The position numbers were made by a program, and so were the translations under genes. Below the pieces are notes generated by a model that did not search any database, was not told the DNA's origin, and saw only the letters and a program-made list of their open reading frames with translations. Of a DNA stretch of 16,395 nt, positions 13,234 through 16,395 are shown piece after piece (positions within the stretch are counted from its first letter, which is position 1; each line of letters starts with the position of its first letter). The stretch is from positions 1 through 16,395 of the forward strand of contig CAYUJV010000059.1 of assembly GCA_964445085.1 (NCBI GenBank), given 5' to 3'. This stretch comes from Thiobacter sp964445085. GTDB lineage: Bacteria > Pseudomonadota > Gammaproteobacteria > Burkholderiales > Thiobacteraceae.

Positions 13234-15645
13234 TCAGTGCTTGATGACCGCTTCCGACTTTTCGTCGACCTTGGCTGCCGGCAGACCTTCGGCTTGCTCC
13301 TCCGGCAACGGCGTCGGCTTGCGTTCGAGCGCGTATTCCAGGACCTGCTCGATCCAGCGCACCGGATGGATGTCGAGCTTGTTCTTGATGTTGTCCGGAA
13401 TGTCGCCGAGATCCTTCACGTTCTCCTGGGGAATCAGCACCGTCTTGATGCCGCCGCGGTGCGCCGCGAGCAGCTTCTCCTTCAGGCCACCGATGGGCAG
13501 CACTTCGCCGCGCAGCGTAATCTCGCCGGTCATGGCGACGTCCGCCCGCACCGGGATGCCGGTCATCACCGACACCATGGCGGTGCAGATTGCGATCCCC
13601 GCACTCGGCCCGTCCTTGGGCGTGGCGCCCTCGGGCAGGTGGATGTGGATATCGTTGTTCTGGTAGAAGTCGGCCGAAATGCCCAGGCGCGAGGCGCGGC
13701 TGCGCACCACCGACAGCGCGGCCTGGATCGATTCCTGCATGACCTCGCCCAGCTTGCCGGTGGTGATGGTCTTGCCCTTGCCCGGCAGGCGCACCGACTC
13801 GATGGTCAGCAATTCGCCACCCACCTCGGTCCAGGCCAGACCGGTGACCTGGCCCACCTGGTTGGTTTTCTCCGCCATGCCGTAGCTGAAGCGATGCACG
13901 CCCAGATACTGGTCGAGGTTGCGCGAGCTGACGGTGATCTTGGTCTTCTTCTTCTCGACCAGCAGCGATTTCACCACCTTGCGGCAGATCTTCGCGATTT
14001 CGCGCTCCAGGCTGCGCACGCCCGCTTCCCGCGTGTAATAACGGATGATGTCGCGAATGGCGCTCTGGGTGACGTTGATCTCCTCCGGCTTGAGGCCGTG
14101 GGTCTTCATCTGCTTCGGCAGCAGGTAGCGCGTGGCGATGTTGATCTTCTCGTCCTCGGTATAGCCGGCAAGACGAATCACTTCCATGCGGTCCAGCAAC
14201 GGCGCCGGGATGTTGAGCGAGTTGGCCGTCGCCACGAACATCACGTCCGACAGGTCATATTCGACCTCGACGTAATGGTCGACGAAGGTGTGGTTCTGCT
14301 CCGGGTCCAGCACCTCGAGCAGGGCGGACGACGGGTCGCCGCGGAAGTCCATGCCCATCTTGTCCACTTCATCCAGAAGGAAAAGCGGATTGCGCACGCC
14401 CACCTTGGTCATGCTCTGCAGGATCTTGCCGGGCATGGAGCCAATGTAGGTGCGGCGATGGCCGCGAATCTCCGCCTCGTCGCGCACGCCGCCGAGGGCC
14501 ATGCGCACGAACTTGCGGTTGGTGGCCTTCGCGATCGACTGGCCGAGCGAAGTCTTGCCCACGCCGGGAGGTCCGACCAGGCACAGGATCGGCGCCTTGA
14601 GTTTATCGACCCGCTGCTGCACGGCCAGGTACTCGATGATCCGCTCCTTGACCCGCTCCAGGCCGTAGTGGTCCTTGTCGAGGATCTCCTCCGCCTTGCG
14701 CAGGTCCTTGCTGATCTTGGTCTTCTTGCGCCACGGCAGGTTGGTGACGGTCTCGATGAAGTTGCGCACCACGGTGGCCTCCGCGGACATCGGCGACATC
14801 ATCCGCAGCTTCTTCAGCTCCGCCATGGCCTTGGCATGCGCTTCCTTGGGCATGCGCGCGGCCTGGATGCGCTTTTCCAGCTCGTCCAGGTCGGCGCCTT
14901 CTTCCAGTTCACCCAGTTCCTTCTGGATCGCCTTGACCTGTTCGTTGAGGTAATACTCGCGCTGGCTCTTTTCCATCTGCCGCTTCACGCGGCCGCGGAT
15001 GCGCTTCTCAACCTGCAGGATGTCGATTTCGGCGTTGAGCATGCTGAACAGGTGCTCGAGCCGCTCGTGCACGTCCATCATCTCCAGGATCTGCTGCTTC
15101 TGCTCCAGCTTGATCGGCAGGTGCGCGGCGATGGTGTCGGCTAGGCGGCCGGCATCGTCGATGCTGGCCAGGGAGGTGAGGATCTCTGGCGGAATCTTCT
15201 TGTTCAGCTTGACGTACTGGTCGAACTCGGTGAACACGCTGCGCATCAGGGCCAGCGTTTCGTGATCGGTGGGCGGCTCGATCTTGCGGATGTCGGCCTC
15301 GGCCGCGAAGTGGGTCTTCTCGTCGATGAACTCGGTGATTTCGGCACGCTGGTTGCCCTCGACCAGCACCTTGACGGTGCCGTCCGGCAATTTGAGCATC
15401 TGCAGGATGCTGGCCACGCTGCCGACATTGTAGAGGTCATCCGTGGTCGGTTCGTCCTTGGATGCCGATTTCTGCGCGACGAGCAGGATATGCTTGCCGG
15501 CTTCCATGGCCACCTCGAGCGCCTTGATGGATTTCGGGCGACCGACGAACAGGGGAATGACGATGTGGGGGTAAACCACCACGTCGCGCAGGGGCAACAG
15601 CGGCAGGTTGACGTGTTCGGCGAGCGGTTCCGGTTGTGTGCTCAT
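13234..15645 (-). CDS. lon: ATP-dependent Lon protease (LonA)
   Basis: Lon is a cytoplasmic hexameric AAA+ serine protease that degrades misfolded proteins and selected regulators. The protein is 803 residues (E. coli 784). The N-terminal LON domain begins LPLLPLRDVVVYPHIVIPLFVGR, followed by a helical region with EYYLNEQVKAIQKELGE. The AAA+ module has Walker A GPPGVGKTS (358-366) and Walker B LFLLDEVDKM (421-430). The protease domain has catalytic Ser681 in PKDGPSAG and Lys724 in GGLKEK. The C-terminus has an extra charged tail of about 25 residues after ALERK. AGGTGG lies seven bases before the ATG. It is downstream of clpX with 212 bases between, and carries its own sigma-32-type promoter, so heat-shock induction is likely. 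Confidence 0.98.
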   Translation of the reverse strand: MSTQPEPLAEHVNLPLLPLRDVVVYPHIVIPLFVGRPKSIKALEVAMEAGKHILLVAQKSASKDEPTTDDLYNVGSVASILQMLKLPDGTVKVLVEGNQRAEITEFIDEKTHFAAEADIRKIEPPTDHETLALMRSVFTEFDQYVKLNKKIPPEILTSLASIDDAGRLADTIAAHLPIKLEQKQQILEMMDVHERLEHLFSMLNAEIDILQVEKRIRGRVKRQMEKSQREYYLNEQVKAIQKELGELEEGADLDELEKRIQAARMPKEAHAKAMAELKKLRMMSPMSAEATVVRNFIETVTNLPWRKKTKISKDLRKAEEILDKDHYGLERVKERIIEYLAVQQRVDKLKAPILCLVGPPGVGKTSLGQSIAKATNRKFVRMALGGVRDEAEIRGHRRTYIGSMPGKILQSMTKVGVRNPLFLLDEVDKMGMDFRGDPSSALLEVLDPEQNHTFVDHYVEVEYDLSDVMFVATANSLNIPAPLLDRMEVIRLAGYTEDEKINIATRYLLPKQMKTHGLKPEEINVTQSAIRDIIRYYTREAGVRSLEREIAKICRKVVKSLLVEKKKTKITVSSRNLDQYLGVHRFSYGMAEKTNQVGQVTGLAWTEVGGELLTIESVRLPGKGKTITTGKLGEVMQESIQAALSVVRSRASRLGISADFYQNNDIHIHLPEGATPKDGPSAGIAICTAMVSVMTGIPVRADVAMTGEITLRGEVLPIGGLKEKLLAAHRGGIKTVLIPQENVKDLGDIPDNIKNKLDIHPVRWIEQVLEYALERKPTPLPEEQAEGLPAAKVDEKSEAVIKH

Positions 15646-15682
15646 AATGGGGCCACCTATAAGAAAGAAGTACTGCTCGGGG

Positions 15683-15708
15683 ATGGGGGCTGCCGGGTTG
15701 AATTCAAG
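15683..15708 (-). promoter_or_regulatory. Sigma-32 heat-shock promoter for lon
   Basis: On the minus strand CTTGAA (complement of 15703-15708), then 14 bases, then CCCCAT (complement of 15683-15688). This matches the RpoH consensus CTTGAA-N13..15-CCCCAT in every core position. It would start transcription about 30 bases upstream of the lon ATG. Lon is a classical member of the RpoH regulon. Confidence 0.8.
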
Positions 15709-15822
15709 GGGGAATCCAAGCCGTGCCCCATCAGTTCAGGACACTCAACCGCGGTGCTGCCAGGCCGCGCTCGCCAGTCCGCCCCGTTGAGAGAAATAGC
15801 GGAAGGAATCGAACTTCCTTGA

Positions 15823-15850
15823 CCCCGGGGCGCATGCCGTCGCCCCGGGG
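15823..15850 (-). terminator. GC-rich hairpin after clpX, atypical terminator or attenuator
   Basis: CCCCGGGGCG (15823-15832) and CGCCCCGGGG (15841-15850) form a perfect 10-bp stem with an eight-base loop, beginning seven bases after the clpX stop. On the minus strand TCAAGGAAG follows, not a U-tract. A smaller stem, AAGGAA/TTCCTT (15803-15820), lies next to it. It could partly stop or stabilise the clpX message, with lon then served by its own heat-shock promoter. Confidence 0.45.
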
Positions 15851-15857
15851 CCCGGGT

Positions 15858-16395
15858 TCAGGCGACCCTGGGCTGGTCGGCGTAAATCAACTTCGGCGGG
15901 GCGGAGCCCGTGATGACATCCTCGTCCACCACCACCTTCGTCACGTCCTTCTTGGAAGGCAGCTCGAACATGATGTCGAGCAGCGCGTGCTCGAGGATCG
16001 AGCGCAGGCCGCGCGCGCCGGTCTTGCGCTGCAGCGCGCGCTTGGCGATCGCGGTCAGGGCATCGTCGCGGAATTCCAGTTCGACGCCTTCCATGGCAAA
16101 GAGCTTCTGGTACTGGCGGATCAGCGCGTTCTTCGGCTCGGTCAGGATCTGCACCAGGGCCTTCTCGTCCAGTTCCTCCAGGGTCGCCACCACCGGCAGG
16201 CGGCCGACGAATTCCGGGATCAGGCCGTACTTGATCAGGTCCTCCGGCTCGACGCCGCGCAGCACTTCGCCGATCGCCTTGCGGCTTTCCTTGCTCTTCA
16301 CCTCGGCGCCAAAACCGATGCCGCCCTTCTCCGAGCGGTTGCGGATCACCTTGTCGATGCCGTCGAAGGCGCCGCCGCAGACGAACAGGATGTTG
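15858..16395 (-). CDS. clpX: ATP-dependent Clp protease ATP-binding subunit ClpX, C-terminal part, cut by window edge
   Basis: ClpX is the AAA+ unfoldase that feeds substrates to the ClpP protease. Only the last 179 residues are in the window, and the gene continues past the right edge. The frame stays open to the last base, so the gene is not broken here. Visible family features are NILFVCGGAFDGIDKVIRNR at the edge, the GFGAEV segment, EDLIKYGLIPEFVGRLPV (containing the sensor-1/arginine-finger region) and ARGLRSILEHALLDIMFELPS, which includes the sensor-2 arginine of the GARGLR motif. The stop codon is at 15858-15860. Position directly upstream of lon is the usual proteobacterial clpP-clpX-lon order. 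clpP would lie outside the window. Confidence 0.97.
   Translation of the reverse strand, partial: NILFVCGGAFDGIDKVIRNRSEKGGIGFGAEVKSKESRKAIGEVLRGVEPEDLIKYGLIPEFVGRLPVVATLEELDEKALVQILTEPKNALIRQYQKLFAMEGVELEFRDDALTAIAKRALQRKTGARGLRSILEHALLDIMFELPSKKDVTKVVVDEDVITGSAPPKLIYADQPRVA

Noticed and set aside
12919..15144. 741-residue open frame on the plus strand opposite lon
   Set aside because: It is antisense to a perfectly conserved Lon and starts inside HU; composition is typical of a GC-driven shadow frame.
1..16395. CRISPR array, toxin-antitoxin pair, retron or other defence system
   Set aside because: No regularly spaced repeats, no small overlapping gene pair of toxin-antitoxin type and no reverse transcriptase or nuclease gene were found.

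Overview
The window is a GC-rich, densely coded bacterial chromosome segment. It most resembles a betaproteobacterium, or a close gammaproteobacterial relative. The evidence is the gene order clpX - lon - HU - tRNA-Val(UAC) - tRNA-Asp(GUC) - ppiD, the FabI-type enoyl-ACP reductase, tRNA genes with encoded CCA ends, and a good sigma-32 promoter before lon. I cannot name the species. I see no phage, insertion sequence, integrase or CRISPR array.

Layout. (1) 1-5614, minus strand: a peptide/nickel-class ABC importer read as substrate-binding lipoprotein -> permease B -> permease C -> ATPase. The ATPase runs off the left edge. The first three genes abut or overlap. A repeat with inverted arms (925-1035) separates permease C from the ATPase. 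(2) 5716-6495, plus strand: fabI, divergent from the importer with a shared promoter region. (3) 6619-10410, plus strand: a four-gene signalling block. It holds a STAS anti-sigma-factor antagonist, a three-domain response regulator (REC - PP2C phosphatase - RsbW-like kinase), a CheR methyltransferase and a receiver-less CheB methylesterase. The first two have the architecture of HsbA and HsbR of the Pseudomonas aeruginosa HptB pathway, which controls sigma-28 through FlgM. I find a convincing sigma-28 (FliA)-like promoter before cheR and a weaker one before the STAS gene. (4) 10424-16395, minus strand: the protein-quality-control cluster of clpX (partial), lon, HU, two tRNAs and ppiD. It converges on cheB at a shared hairpin terminator.

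How the parts work together. ClpX, Lon and PpiD serve cytoplasmic proteolysis and envelope protein folding. Lon carries its own heat-shock promoter. HU and the two tRNAs are embedded between them. The Hsb-like/CheR/CheB block looks like a signalling cassette that ties a phosphorylation-controlled partner switch to flagellar or chemotaxis output. Its sensor kinase, Hpt protein, receptor and FlgM target are not in the window. That block is the most interesting part of the sequence.

There is no stretch above 300 bases without a gene. The largest gaps are 12986-13233 (HU promoter and lon terminator) and 15646-15857 (lon heat-shock promoter and a GC-rich hairpin).
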